Positions 1 through 9,603 of a stretch of 64,000 nt of DNA are shown here, piece after piece. A program made the translations under genes and the position numbers. The notes beneath the pieces were generated by a model, which saw only the letters and a list, made by a program, of their open reading frames with translations, was not told the origin of the DNA and searched no databases. Origin of the DNA: Sediminispirochaeta smaragdinae DSM 11293. GTDB taxonomy: Bacteria; Spirochaetota; Spirochaetia; DSM-16054; Sediminispirochaetaceae. The stretch covers positions 4,092,001 to 4,156,000 of the forward strand of contig NC_014364.1 in assembly GCF_000143985.1 (NCBI RefSeq), read 5' to 3'. Numbering within the stretch: position 1 is the first letter of the stretch; each line of letters begins with the position of its first letter.

Positions 1-1
1 G

Positions 2-2566
2 ATTTTGCTCCTCGATATCGATGATCTCGCCATTGCCCAGGTGGGAACCTGGCCATGGAGCAGAAGCGTGGTAGCGGACGGGCTGATCCTTCTCAGCGAA
101 TTCGATGCCGAAGCGGCGGTTTTCGATATCGAGTATGTAGACAAAAGCCCCCTGGGAATCGACTCCCGCTATCTCGAGCAGAAAATTCCCGCCCTGTTTC
201 AAGAAAACTTCTCGGTTCTCGGAGAAAACGTCACTGCCTTTTTTACGGCCCTGGTCAACGGCGATATTCCCCTCAACGGGGCTGAAAGCTATATTTCCGA
301 TCTGAAGGGCATCAACCAACAGGTAATGAAACTGCTGCTGGATGCGGTTCGTTCCGTTTCCCGGGACAACGACGCATACCTCGGCGAGGCTCTCAACTTT
401 TTCGGGAACGGCTGGATAACGGTAAATATGCTGCCCAACGAGGTTGAGCTGGCAAAGGTCAGCGATGACCTGAAAAGCTATGTGAAAGAGCATGTGAGCC
501 TGAAAAACGTCCGTGTAGAAGGAACCTATGCCCCCTCTTTGCAGGGCCCTTCAGTCCAGCCGGCGATTATGAAACTTCTATCGAAGGCGGCAGGGGCCGG
601 TTTTCCCAATGTTGTGGTTGACAACGATGGTGTACGGCGGAGAATCGATCTCTTGGCGGAATATGATGGAAAGTATTTCGGTCAGCTCGCCTTTGTCCCC
701 CTGCTGAAGCGGCTTGGGAATCCGCAGATCATCGCGAAGCCGGGAAGCATCACCCTCAAGGGGGAGAAAAAAAGTGTCACGATCCCCTTTGATGGCAAGG
801 GAAGGATGCTTATCAATTGGCCGCCGAAAATTTTCGACGACAGTTTTCGACATCTCTCCTATAACAACCTGGTGGTACACGGCCGTCTGGAAGAGCAGAT
901 CGTTGCGAATCTGAAGATTATGGAAGAGGCAGGATATCTCGATTTTTACAAGGGCCAGGCGCCCCCCATGGATCTTTATCGCTATGCGGAACAGCTGAAG
1001 GAAGATCTGCTCGCCGAAGCGGGCAAGGAGGGTATACAAGATCGCTCAAAGGTCGACGAATATCGAGAAGTTCGCAAGCAGTTCTTTGAGGAATGTACGG
1101 CCCTCATAGCCGGAGACACAGAGCGTGCCATCATAGGTGAAATCGATCGACTCCTTTCCTCCGGCCAGCTGAACGAAGAGCAGAAGAAGGAATACGAGGC
1201 GATCAAGGTGGAAGTTACGGACTCCTTTGCCGCAATAGCGACCGATATTTCAAAGCTATCGGAGATACGGGAGAGGCTTTCGCACGAGCTCTCAGGGGCC
1301 TTCGTCATCATCGGTCACACCGGAATATCGACCACCGATATCGGCGTAAACCCCTTTGCGAAGGAGTATATGAACGTCGGAACCCACGCGGCCGTCGTCA
1401 ATACGATTTTGCAGGAGGACTTTCTCCGGGAACTGCCGCTTTCGGCAGGAGTGGCCATAGCACTGCTTTTCACCCTGCTGCTTTCCCTTATCATCAGACG
1501 TCTCTCGCCGCTGCCTTCCATTCTCGTGGGGATCGCCTTCATACTTGGAACCTTCGGTGCGGGGCTCATCCTCTTTCTTAGCCTCGGTTGGTATCTTCCG
1601 CTCCTAACACCCTTGTTGATGATTTCCATCACCTTCCTCTCGATTTCCCTCATCAAGTTTTTAAAAACCGAGGGCGAGAAGAGCTTTTTGCGAACAGCCT
1701 TCGGCCATTATCTGTCGAACGAAGTAATCAATCAGCTGATTGCCGAACCGGAACGGCTCAACCTCGGGGGAGAAAAGAAACGACTCACAGCCATGTTCAC
1801 CGATATCAGAGGATTTTCCACGATCAGCGAACAGCTTGATCCGACCGAACTGGTAACCCTGCTCAACAATTATCTGACCGGTATGAGCAATATTATTTTG
1901 GAGCAGTTCGGAACCATTGACAAATACGAAGGAGACGCCATCATTGCCTTTTTCGGAGCGCCTGTCGATTATCAGGACCATGCGTGGAGGGCCTGTCACT
2001 CGGCGATACGGATGAAGCGGGTGGAAAAGGAGTTGAATAAACGTTTTCTTGATGAGAAGATGGCCCCCGGTCCCCTTATGACGAGGATCGGCATCAACAC
2101 CGGAGAGATGGTTGTGGGTAATATGGGGACCCTCCAGAAAATGGACTACACCATCATGGGAAATGCCGTAAACCTTGCCGCGAGACTCGAAGGGGTAAAC
2201 AAAAGATACGGTACATGGATCCTTATCAGCGAAGAAACAAGAAAGGGATTCACAGAGGAATTTGTCGTTCGTAAACTCGACAGGGTGCGGGTAGTCGGAA
2301 TAAACACCCCGGTACGTCTCTACGAATTGGTTGAAGAAACAAGCCATATCGACGACAACATAGGGGAAGGGCTTGAACTATTCGACAGGGGGATGAACCT
2401 TTTCGAGGCCTGGAACTGGGAAGAGGCTAAAAATATGTTTTCCCGGGTTTTGAAGATGATTCCAGGCGACGGTCCCTCCCTCTTTTTTATCGATCGTGCG
2501 GAGAAATTCATGAAGACGCCACCGCCGAAGGAGTGGGACGGGGTCTTTAATCTTACCCTGAAATAA
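2..2566 (+). CDS. CHASE2-domain class III adenylate/guanylate cyclase, 5' end cut by window
   Basis: Membrane receptor that makes a cyclic nucleotide in response to an extracytoplasmic signal. The first visible residues already match the start of a CHASE2 sensor (a DIDD motif, then a WPWSR motif), so the true start and the N-terminal membrane anchor lie upstream of the window. The sensor covers about the first 440 visible residues, followed by three hydrophobic helices (about 475-565) and a guanylate-cyclase-fold catalytic domain (about 585-775). Metal-binding aspartates are visible in FTDIRGF and in KYEGDAI, and the MGNAVNLAARLE segment is typical. The last 80 residues look like a short TPR-type tail. 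The stop codon touches the GTG start of the next gene. ATP rather than GTP as substrate is likely but not proven. Confidence 0.9.
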   Translation: MLLLDIDDLAIAQVGTWPWSRSVVADGLILLSEFDAEAAVFDIEYVDKSPLGIDSRYLEQKIPALFQENFSVLGENVTAFFTALVNGDIPLNGAESYISDLKGINQQVMKLLLDAVRSVSRDNDAYLGEALNFFGNGWITVNMLPNEVELAKVSDDLKSYVKEHVSLKNVRVEGTYAPSLQGPSVQPAIMKLLSKAAGAGFPNVVVDNDGVRRRIDLLAEYDGKYFGQLAFVPLLKRLGNPQIIAKPGSITLKGEKKSVTIPFDGKGRMLINWPPKIFDDSFRHLSYNNLVVHGRLEEQIVANLKIMEEAGYLDFYKGQAPPMDLYRYAEQLKEDLLAEAGKEGIQDRSKVDEYREVRKQFFEECTALIAGDTERAIIGEIDRLLSSGQLNEEQKKEYEAIKVEVTDSFAAIATDISKLSEIRERLSHELSGAFVIIGHTGISTTDIGVNPFAKEYMNVGTHAAVVNTILQEDFLRELPLSAGVAIALLFTLLLSLIIRRLSPLPSILVGIAFILGTFGAGLILFLSLGWYLPLLTPLLMISITFLSISLIKFLKTEGEKSFLRTAFGHYLSNEVINQLIAEPERLNLGGEKKRLTAMFTDIRGFSTISEQLDPTELVTLLNNYLTGMSNIILEQFGTIDKYEGDAIIAFFGAPVDYQDHAWRACHSAIRMKRVEKELNKRFLDEKMAPGPLMTRIGINTGEMVVGNMGTLQKMDYTIMGNAVNLAARLEGVNKRYGTWILISEETRKGFTEEFVVRKLDRVRVVGINTPVRLYELVEETSHIDDNIGEGLELFDRGMNLFEAWNWEEAKNMFSRVLKMIPGDGPSLFFIDRAEKFMKTPPPKEWDGVFNLTLK

Positions 2567-3313
2567 GTGAGCATTATTGTGAAACAGGAAAGTAAGGCAT
2601 TACAGGAGGCGGCTAAACTGCTTAGCCGTCGGGTGGACAGTATGGCATTCAATCGTCCCCCAGGGGCGGTGATCTACAACCCCCTCGACTATGCATGGGA
2701 GCCCTTTGCCGCCTATACCGACCGGTACGGAGGCGGAAAAAAAAGGACACTCTTTCTCGGAATGAATCCGGGTCCGTGGGGAATGGCTCAGACCGGAGTA
2801 CCCTTTGGAGAGGTTGAAACCGTTAAGAACTGGCTCGGCATCGACGGAAGGATAAAGAAACCGAGGGAGGAACATCCCAAACGGCCGATTGAGGGATTCG
2901 ACTGCAGGCGAAGTGAGGTGAGCGGCCTTAGGCTCTGGAGTCTTATGAAAGAGCGATTTCACGATCCCGACGACTTCTTTCGGGATCATCTTATTGTAAA
3001 CTACTGCCCGCTTATCTTTTTGGAGCCCTCAGGAAGAAACAAGACCCCGGACAAGCTGCCGAAAGAGGAACGGAATCGGCTGCAGGAGGCGTGCGATATC
3101 CACTTGAAGCAGGTTATCGAGATTACCGGTGCCGAATATCTGATCGGCATCGGTAAATACGCGGAAAAGGCTTTCATGCGAGTAGCAGGTGCGATGGGTA
3201 AAACGATAGCCTCGATCCTTCATCCAAGCCCGGCGAATCCAGCGGCAAATCGAGGATGGGGCGAGCAGGCTAGCAAACACTTGGAGGCCCTGGGGGTCTG
3301 GGTCTGTGAATAA
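2567..3313 (+). CDS. SMUG1-type uracil-DNA glycosylase
   Basis: Base-excision repair enzyme that removes uracil and oxidised pyrimidines from DNA. The 248-residue protein carries the SMUG1 signature GMNPGPWGMAQTGVPFG, which includes the catalytic-site Asn, and the second motif HPSPANPAAN with the active-site His near the C-terminus. Length fits the family. GTG start directly follows the cyclase stop codon, so it is probably co-transcribed with it. SMUG1 is mainly known from animals but has bacterial members. No sign of damage. Confidence 0.9.
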   Translation: MSIIVKQESKALQEAAKLLSRRVDSMAFNRPPGAVIYNPLDYAWEPFAAYTDRYGGGKKRTLFLGMNPGPWGMAQTGVPFGEVETVKNWLGIDGRIKKPREEHPKRPIEGFDCRRSEVSGLRLWSLMKERFHDPDDFFRDHLIVNYCPLIFLEPSGRNKTPDKLPKEERNRLQEACDIHLKQVIEITGAEYLIGIGKYAEKAFMRVAGAMGKTIASILHPSPANPAANRGWGEQASKHLEALGVWVCE

Positions 3314-3341
3314 GTAAGGAAATAGCGTATAGTGATGCACA

Positions 3342-4967
3342 ATGAAATTCGAAGAGTTTAACTTACACGAAGATGTCCTTGCGGGCATCAAAGACGCGGG
3401 CTTTGAAGCATGTATGCCCGTACAGGAAGCAACCCTGAAAGAGACGCTTCAGGGAAAAGACGTTACGGTCCAGTCGCAAACAGGATCGGGAAAAACCGCA
3501 GCCTTTCTCGTTACCATTTTTCAGCGGTGGTGTACCACAAAACCGGAAGAACGGCGGAGTACGATGATCATCTCCCCCACTAGGGAACTTGCCGTCCAGA
3601 TTGAGGATGAGGCCAAACTTCTCGGAGCCCATATGGGTATGAATATCGGCTGTTTTTACGGCGGTGTCGGTTATAAACAACAGGAAGAGGCCCTGAAAAA
3701 GGGGGTCGATCTTTATATCGGAACCCCCGGACGGCTTATCGATTTCGGACAAAACAGGAAGATTGATTTTACCACCATCGGAACCGTCGTGATCGACGAA
3801 GCCGATCGGCTGTTTGATATGGGATTCTACCCCGATATTCGCCGTATGCTGAAGATGATGGGCCCCCGGGAGAAGAGAATGACCATGCTTTTCAGTGCCA
3901 CTCTCGGGACCAAGGTGCTTAATGTCGCTTGGGAACATATGAATATGCCGGTAGAAGTTTCCATCGAACCCGAGCATATTACGGTTCGGGAGATCACCCA
4001 GGAACTCTACCATGTGGAAGGGGAGAAGAAATTTTCTCTTATGTTGGGGCTGCTGAAGAAGTATGACCCGCCCAACGCCATCATTTTTACCAACATGAAG
4101 GTGACTGCCGTTGAGGTGGCAAAGCGTCTCTCGCGAAATGGTTATGCCGCCAAATTCCTCATGGGCGATCTGCCGCAAAAAAAACGACTTTCCACCATAG
4201 ACCGCGTCAAGCATGGTGAAATTCGCTTTCTGGTGGCAACGGACGTTGCAGCAAGAGGCTTGCATGTGGACGACCTTGCAATGGTGATCAACTACGATAT
4301 CCCCGAAGACCCCGAAAGCTATGTACATAGAATCGGAAGGACCGCACGGGCGGGAAAAAGCGGCAGGGCCATAACCCTGGCGTGCGAACGCTACGTCTAC
4401 GGTCTTGAGCCCATAGAACAGTTGCTCGAACAGAAGATTCCCGTCGAATGGGCCGACGATGCGCTCTTTCTCGAGGACAAAAGTGCAGGGATTGATTTCC
4501 GATCCGAATACAGACGAGCATCTTCTTCAGGGACAAGGAGCAAGGGACGCGCTGTTCCGCAGGGCACCAAGGGAAGGAGAAAGGATTCAGGAGGTCGCGA
4601 TACTCATCGAGGCCAGGCCTCCGCTACTCCCCGCCGAAGTGCTGCCTCTCCCCAACGCAGTAACGAGACCGGACGGCGAAGCAATCAGACAAAGAAACAT
4701 AGTGGGCCAAAAAGCAGATCGAACAACCGAAAACCGGCCACGGCAGGCCGTCCCTCATCAGCCCCGTCGGAGAGAAAAGAGAGAAAGCCGCAGTACAAGA
4801 ACCCGGACAGAAAGGCCACGGTCGAAAAGCGGTTGGAACTGTACCGCCAGAAGTACGGAGAGGATTTCAAGGTAGTTTCTTCAACGTCGAACAGCAAAGA
4901 GGTTGGTAAAAAGAAGCAAAAAAAGAGCATCATCTCCCGCATTAAGCGGAAGCTCTTCAAAAAATAG
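3342..4967 (+). CDS. DEAD-box ATP-dependent RNA helicase (RhlB/RhlE type) with basic tail
   Basis: Unwinds RNA duplexes in ribosome assembly or RNA decay. The 541-residue protein has the Q motif (GFEACMPVQ, about residue 20), Walker A SQTGSGKT (about 45-52), DEAD at 152-155, SAT in the ATPase core, and HRIGRTAR at about 329-336. From about residue 390 the protein becomes a low-complexity tail rich in Lys, Arg, Ser, Pro and Gly, which in this family usually gives non-specific RNA binding. Several shadow reading frames in the tail reflect this skewed composition. It stands 28 bases after the glycosylase gene and 13 before the lipid kinase gene. Confidence 0.92.
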   Translation: MKFEEFNLHEDVLAGIKDAGFEACMPVQEATLKETLQGKDVTVQSQTGSGKTAAFLVTIFQRWCTTKPEERRSTMIISPTRELAVQIEDEAKLLGAHMGMNIGCFYGGVGYKQQEEALKKGVDLYIGTPGRLIDFGQNRKIDFTTIGTVVIDEADRLFDMGFYPDIRRMLKMMGPREKRMTMLFSATLGTKVLNVAWEHMNMPVEVSIEPEHITVREITQELYHVEGEKKFSLMLGLLKKYDPPNAIIFTNMKVTAVEVAKRLSRNGYAAKFLMGDLPQKKRLSTIDRVKHGEIRFLVATDVAARGLHVDDLAMVINYDIPEDPESYVHRIGRTARAGKSGRAITLACERYVYGLEPIEQLLEQKIPVEWADDALFLEDKSAGIDFRSEYRRASSSGTRSKGRAVPQGTKGRRKDSGGRDTHRGQASATPRRSAASPQRSNETGRRSNQTKKHSGPKSRSNNRKPATAGRPSSAPSERKERKPQYKNPDRKATVEKRLELYRQKYGEDFKVVSSTSNSKEVGKKKQKKSIISRIKRKLFKK

Positions 4968-4980
4968 CCGGGGGTGGTGG

Positions 4981-5925
4981 ATGCGCTACAAGGTCATACT
5001 GAATCCGGTTGCAGGCAAGGGCCGGGCCCTTACTCTTGAGCCGGAAGTGGAAAAGGCCTTGAAGCGGCTTGGGGTTGACTTTTCTGTCTCCCTGACAGTG
5101 GGAGTTATGGACGCGGCATATCTTGCCGAATGCGCCTATGAGGAAGGCTTCGATGCCGTGATAGCGGCGGGAGGCGATGGAACCTGTAACGAGGTGATAA
5201 ACGGCCTGATGAGAATCGTCGACCGAGGGGAAACGCCTCCGGCATTCGGGGTCCTCCCTGTCGGACGGGGAAACGATTTTTCCTATGGTGCCGGCGTACC
5301 CGCCGATTTTCACGAGGCCTGTACAATGATTGCGACGCTTCCCCCCCGCCCCCTGGATGTGGGATGCATAGAAGGCGGGTTCTATCCCGAGGGACGCTAC
5401 TTTGGAAACGGTATCGGGATTGGGTTCGACACCATGGTCGGACTGGAAGCGGCCAAGCTAAAGCATGTCCACGGATTTGCCGCGTATGTAATCGGCGCCG
5501 TAAAGACCTTTCTTCGCTTTCCCCCTCCTCCGAAGATTCGCCTCCTTTTTAACGATCAAGAAATCCAAACGCGGGCGAACCAGATAAGTATTCTCAATGG
5601 GAAACGAATGGGCGGGACCTTTTTTATGGCGCCGGACGGTATGAGCGACGATGGGCTTCTGGATCTTTGCATGACCAGCAAGGCGCTGACACGACTTGAG
5701 ATGGCAGGTTTGATTATCAGATACATTAAGGGGACGCAAGCCGGCCACAGGGCGATCATGACCGAACGTTCAGCGGCATTTTCCATCACGGCACAGGAGG
5801 GTGGACTTGTATGTCATGCCGACGGCGAAACAATCTGCACCGACGGCCGTCATTTGGACATTACGCTCTTTCCCGGTGCCCTTTCCATCTTTGCCCCCCC
5901 TTCCTTCTTAGGAGAGCATCGGTGA
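4981..5925 (+). CDS. Diacylglycerol kinase / YegS-BmrU-type lipid kinase
   Basis: Phosphorylates a lipid such as diacylglycerol to phosphatidic acid at the inner membrane face. The ATG at 4981 follows a GGGGGTGG ribosome site and gives MRYKVILNPVAGKG, the usual N-terminus, whereas an in-frame start 78 bases earlier would lie inside the helicase gene. The nucleotide motif GGDGT sits at residues 64-68 followed by NEVING, and GNDFSYG lies about 30 residues later. At 314 residues the length is standard. Its TGA overlaps the GTG of the next gene. It opens a five-gene lipid cluster, which supports a phospholipid-supply role. The exact lipid substrate cannot be read from sequence. Confidence 0.88.
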   Translation: MRYKVILNPVAGKGRALTLEPEVEKALKRLGVDFSVSLTVGVMDAAYLAECAYEEGFDAVIAAGGDGTCNEVINGLMRIVDRGETPPAFGVLPVGRGNDFSYGAGVPADFHEACTMIATLPPRPLDVGCIEGGFYPEGRYFGNGIGIGFDTMVGLEAAKLKHVHGFAAYVIGAVKTFLRFPPPPKIRLLFNDQEIQTRANQISILNGKRMGGTFFMAPDGMSDDGLLDLCMTSKALTRLEMAGLIIRYIKGTQAGHRAIMTERSAAFSITAQEGGLVCHADGETICTDGRHLDITLFPGALSIFAPPSFLGEHR

Positions 5926-6617
5926 CAAAAGCGGCTCGAATTGTAGACCCGGTTCTTAAGATGATTCTCCGAGGATTATGCAGGATCGATGCAAGCCAGT
6001 TGGATACGGTACCCTTGGCCGGTCCCCTTATCATCATGGTAAACCATATCAATTTTCTCGAAGTTCCGCTCATGCATCTCTACACCTCTCCCCGCCCGGC
6101 CCTTGGGCTCGTCAAAAAAGAGACCTGGGATACTCCTTTTTTAGGTTTTCTTGCGCGAATCTGGAAGGCAATTCCAATCGATCGATCTGGAGTTGACCTT
6201 TCGGCACTGAAACAGGCAGGGGAGCATCTTAAAAACAGGGGAATCATCATGCTCGCCCCGGAGGGAACCAGGAGCAGCGACGGAGTGCTTCAGGAGGCTC
6301 ATGCGGGAGTTATCTCTCTGGCGGTCCGGTACAAAAGTCCGATTCTTCCGGTGGCCCATTTTGGAGGCGAAGCCTTTTGGGATAACTGGAAACATCTTCG
6401 AAGAACGGATGTGACCTTCAAGGTCGGTGTACCGATCAAGGTCGATTTTCACGGACAGACCGTGACGGGAAGCAAACGGAAGGCAGCACTTACCGAACTC
6501 ATGGCAAGCCTCGCTATGATGATGCCGGAGCACTACCACGGCTATTACGCCGAAGCGGTTACGCAATGCCGCCGTGACGGCTTTCATTGGCTCAGGGAGG
6601 TTCCCGCCAATGAGTGA
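5922..6617 (+). CDS. PlsC-family 1-acylglycerol-3-phosphate acyltransferase with HX4E motif
   Basis: Transfers an acyl chain to a lysophospholipid or glycerol phosphate. The GTG at 5922 overlaps the preceding TGA and has GGAG 8 bases upstream; a longer frame from 5811 is only read-through of the kinase gene. Motif I is NHINFLE (His42 to Glu47), so the usual HX4D Asp is Glu; motif III EGTRS is at 114-118. The protein is 231 residues without a clear N-terminal membrane helix. It ends overlapping the start of the phosphatase gene. The family is clear; the substrate is inferred from its neighbours. Confidence 0.85.
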   Translation: MTKAARIVDPVLKMILRGLCRIDASQLDTVPLAGPLIIMVNHINFLEVPLMHLYTSPRPALGLVKKETWDTPFLGFLARIWKAIPIDRSGVDLSALKQAGEHLKNRGIIMLAPEGTRSSDGVLQEAHAGVISLAVRYKSPILPVAHFGGEAFWDNWKHLRRTDVTFKVGVPIKVDFHGQTVTGSKRKAALTELMASLAMMMPEHYHGYYAEAVTQCRRDGFHWLREVPANE

Positions 6618-7278
6618 GTGGCAAAAGGAAGCGGCCATCTTTGATGTCGATCATACCCTTCTTCGCGGCTCCACCGGTGCCGCATTCCTTCTTGAGGCAT
6701 TCAAGGCAGGAATTATTCCCCTTTCGCTTGTATTTCGGGTCCCAATTGAAATAGTGAAATATCGTTTCGGGATCTTTTCCTTTCAGGATATTGGGAAAAA
6801 AATGCTTCCGATTCGCGGTATGGCTATCGAGAAACTTGAACATATAGCGCAGGGACGCTATCGGCAGCTCATACAGGCCCGGCTCTTCTCACAGGCACTT
6901 CAAAGGATCGAGGAAGAACGCAATAAGGGGAGGATTATTATCCTTGCATCCAGCAGCCTCGACATGCTGATTGCTCCCATCGTCGAGGCGACGAAGGCCG
7001 ATCATTTCGTGGCGACAAGACTCCAGGCCGATGAATCCGGTCTCTGCACCGGTGATTTTATCGAAGGACCAGCCTTCGGCAAGGGGAAACTTCACAAGGT
7101 GGACCGGTTGCTCCGGGAACTTGAGATACCGGTCGGCATTTGCTCCTTCTACAGCGACAGCATGTACGATCTCCCTTTACTGGACAAGGTAAAGGAACCC
7201 CAGGTCGTCAATCCGGACAGGGCCCTCAGAAGGGTCGCCCGAAAGCGGTCCTGGCGAATCCACCGGTTTCGGGTATAA
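6610..7278 (+). CDS. HAD-superfamily subfamily IB hydrolase (SerB-like phosphatase)
   Basis: Phosphatase of the SerB-like HAD-IB group (the TIGR01490 type). The nucleophile motif is FDVDHTLL (Asp12 and Asp14), motif II is the ASSS segment, and the acid motif is SDSMYDLPLL with Asp183. The ATG at 6610 overlaps the end of the acyltransferase gene by 8 bases and puts the DxDxT motif where the family has it. At 222 residues its length is normal. Embedded between acyltransferase and glycerol-kinase-like genes, it may dephosphorylate a lipid or glycerol phosphate intermediate, but a phosphoserine or other small substrate is equally possible. Confidence 0.85.
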   Translation: MSEWQKEAAIFDVDHTLLRGSTGAAFLLEAFKAGIIPLSLVFRVPIEIVKYRFGIFSFQDIGKKMLPIRGMAIEKLEHIAQGRYRQLIQARLFSQALQRIEEERNKGRIIILASSSLDMLIAPIVEATKADHFVATRLQADESGLCTGDFIEGPAFGKGKLHKVDRLLRELEIPVGICSFYSDSMYDLPLLDKVKEPQVVNPDRALRRVARKRSWRIHRFRV

Positions 7279-7285
7279 TACGAAG

Positions 7286-8833
7286 ATGGATAGCGAACAA
7301 CGATTTCTTCTTGCTTTCGACGCAGGAGGAACGACGATACGGGCAATTATCTATAAAGAAGACGGGGATGAGCTTGCCAGAGCCTTCCGAACAACCAGTG
7401 AGATACGGAGTGAGCAAGGTGCTGTCGAGCACGATCCTGAGGAACTTTTTCAGGCTCTGCTGGCCGCCGGGCGGGAGGTCCTTAGCAAGGCGGCCATTCC
7501 TCCCGAAAAGATAGCAGGGGCAGGCATTACCGTTCAACGGGCCACCTTTTGTCTCTGGGATAAAAAAAGCGGAAAGCCGCAATGTAACTTTATCAGCTGG
7601 TCGGATGTCCGCGCCGGGGACAAGGCCTTCAAAATGAACCGATCATGCATCTGGAACGGCATGAAAATTGCCGCTGCCGTGGGCGGGTTCATTACCAGAA
7701 GCCCAATGCTTACGGCAACCGGCATGCTCTCTTTCGTTACCGACCATGTTCTGGTGAGGCTCTGCTGGCTTTTTGAACAGCGTCCGGACCTGAGGCAGGC
7801 GGCAAAACGAGGTGACCTGCTTTTCGGGACCATCGAAACCTGGTTTCTCTATCGCCTTACCGGAAACAGGGTGCATGCCACCGATACCAGCAACGCTGCG
7901 GCAACCAGTCTCTACAACCCCTTTGAGATGAAGTGGAACGCCATTTTCTGCAGGCTTTTTTCCATTCCCATGAGGATGCTGCCCGAAGTCAAAAACTCGG
8001 CGGACCAATTCGGCTTTACCGATCCATCCTGCTTCGGTGCGCCCATTCCCATAACCGCGCTTATAGGCGATCAAATGGCGGCCCTTTTCGGTCACGGATG
8101 CTTCACCCCCGGCGATGTAAAAATCAGCCAGGGAAGCGGCAGCTTCGTGGATATCAACGTAGGCAGGCGGGGAAAGGTCTCCCGCAGAGGTCTTTTTCCC
8201 CTGATTGCCTGGACCCTAAGGGGAAAACCGGTATATATGCTCGAAGGATCGGTAGCAACGGCGGGAAGGCTGATCGACTGGCTGGGAAACGGGATAGGGC
8301 TCTCCGACACACCCGCGGTGCTCAACGATTTCGCCTCCCAGTGTGATGATACCGAAGGGGTCGTCTTTGTGCCGACCGCTGCGGGCATCCGGTTTCCCTA
8401 CTTTAATCCGAAGGCACGGGGAACCATCTTCGGACTTTCCTTGTCGACACACCGCCGTCATGTTGCAAGGGCCGTACTGGAGGGAATCGCACACAGGGTT
8501 GTCGATATTCTCGAGGGAATCGAAAAGGATACCGGTATGTCGATTCGCCGGATCAAGGTAGACGGCGGAGTGAGCAGAAGCAATGTCCTTCTTCAGGCAA
8601 TTGCCGACCTCTCCGGTCATGAAGTTGAGCGCCCCGATGAGACCGATATGACGGCCCGGGGAACCGCCGCTCTTGCTGGTTTGGGGGCGGCGGTGTGGAA
8701 GGATGTGGAAGAACTGGGAAGCATGGCGAGGAGTTACGAGCACTTTCATCCTCGTTTCGACCATAACCAGCGGAGGGAAAAACGAAGACGCTGGAACGAG
8801 GCTCTTAATACCCTTGTTAAGTTTTATCATTAG
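7286..8833 (+). CDS. FGGY-family carbohydrate kinase, glycerol-kinase-like
   Basis: ATP-dependent sugar or polyol kinase of 515 residues. The N-terminal phosphate-binding segment is DAGGTTIRAI, the catalytic base is expected at Asp262 in GDQMAALFGHG, and the second ATPase half has VDGGVSRSN. The GTIETWFLYRLTG and ATDTSNAAATSLYN segments resemble glycerol kinase most, but the glycerol kinase motif YGTGCF reads QGSGSF, so glycerol as substrate is an inference. The neighbouring acyltransferases and lipid kinase would fit supply of glycerol 3-phosphate. It starts 7 bases after the HAD gene. Confidence 0.8.
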   Translation: MDSEQRFLLAFDAGGTTIRAIIYKEDGDELARAFRTTSEIRSEQGAVEHDPEELFQALLAAGREVLSKAAIPPEKIAGAGITVQRATFCLWDKKSGKPQCNFISWSDVRAGDKAFKMNRSCIWNGMKIAAAVGGFITRSPMLTATGMLSFVTDHVLVRLCWLFEQRPDLRQAAKRGDLLFGTIETWFLYRLTGNRVHATDTSNAAATSLYNPFEMKWNAIFCRLFSIPMRMLPEVKNSADQFGFTDPSCFGAPIPITALIGDQMAALFGHGCFTPGDVKISQGSGSFVDINVGRRGKVSRRGLFPLIAWTLRGKPVYMLEGSVATAGRLIDWLGNGIGLSDTPAVLNDFASQCDDTEGVVFVPTAAGIRFPYFNPKARGTIFGLSLSTHRRHVARAVLEGIAHRVVDILEGIEKDTGMSIRRIKVDGGVSRSNVLLQAIADLSGHEVERPDETDMTARGTAALAGLGAAVWKDVEELGSMARSYEHFHPRFDHNQRREKRRRWNEALNTLVKFYH

Positions 8834-8841
8834 GAGATAAC

Positions 8842-9576
8842 ATGATTCGGACCGTTATATATTTGCTCTCTCTGACGCTCATTTTGATACTCAGTGCCAT
8901 TTTTGTGGTATTTCCGGCCCTGCTGCTTCGGCTTTTTGGCATGCATCGGGCATCGACTGCTTGGCTTTCTTCGATAGGTTCCTTTATTCACAGGCTTGTG
9001 ATTTTCGCCACAGGTGCAAGGGTAACGGTCAAAGGGATGGAGAATTTTCCTGCACTCCGGCAGAGAGGCAGCCTGTGCCTTGTTGCAAACCACCAGAGTT
9101 ATTTCGACATTCCCCTGGTCGTAGGGTTTCTTCCCGGCATCACCGGTTTCATCGCAAAAAAAGAGGTCTTCAGCGTCCCTTTCATCAATCTCTGGATGCT
9201 TGCCCTCGGTTGTATAAAGCTCGATCGTTCCAGCCCCCGCTCCTCGGTCAGAGCAATCGAGAAGGGCATCGACTCCATAAAAAAGGGCAAAGCGGTCATG
9301 ATCTTTCCCGAAGGCACCCGCAGCAAGAGCGAAAAGGTCGGCCCCTTCAAGGCCGGGAGCCTCAAGCTGGCAACCAGGTCGGGTGCCATTATTGTTCCCC
9401 TCACCATCGAAGGAACCGCCGATATGTTCGAGGCTAAGGGGTGGATCACCCCCTCACGAGTAACCATCACCATTAACCCTTCAATTGATACGAAGAGCCT
9501 TTCACAGGAGGAGCGCCGGGGGCTGGCTGAGCGGCTGAGACGTACCATTATCGATGAAGGAACAACGCTTGTCTGA
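8842..9576 (+). CDS. PlsC-family lysophospholipid acyltransferase
   Basis: Second acyltransferase of the cluster, 244 residues, with a hydrophobic N-terminal anchor (about residues 5-32). It has the standard HX4D motif as NHQSYFD (His84, Asp89), a substrate-binding segment around 115-135, and FPEGTRSKS (EGTRS at 157-161), and so is a canonical 1-acyl-sn-glycerol-3-phosphate acyltransferase. AGGAG lies 7 bases before the ATG, and the gap to the FGGY kinase is 8 bases, so the two are co-transcribed. It contrasts with the HX4E paralogue upstream. Confidence 0.9.
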   Translation: MIRTVIYLLSLTLILILSAIFVVFPALLLRLFGMHRASTAWLSSIGSFIHRLVIFATGARVTVKGMENFPALRQRGSLCLVANHQSYFDIPLVVGFLPGITGFIAKKEVFSVPFINLWMLALGCIKLDRSSPRSSVRAIEKGIDSIKKGKAVMIFPEGTRSKSEKVGPFKAGSLKLATRSGAIIVPLTIEGTADMFEAKGWITPSRVTITINPSIDTKSLSQEERRGLAERLRRTIIDEGTTLV

Positions 9577-9603
9577 AACTGCTCATAGTGCTACGTTTAC
9601 ATC

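Noticed and set aside
4459-4875. Long alternative frame in the 3' part of the helicase gene
   Set aside because: It follows the skewed codon use of the basic low-complexity tail and has no family match; the helicase frame is continuous.
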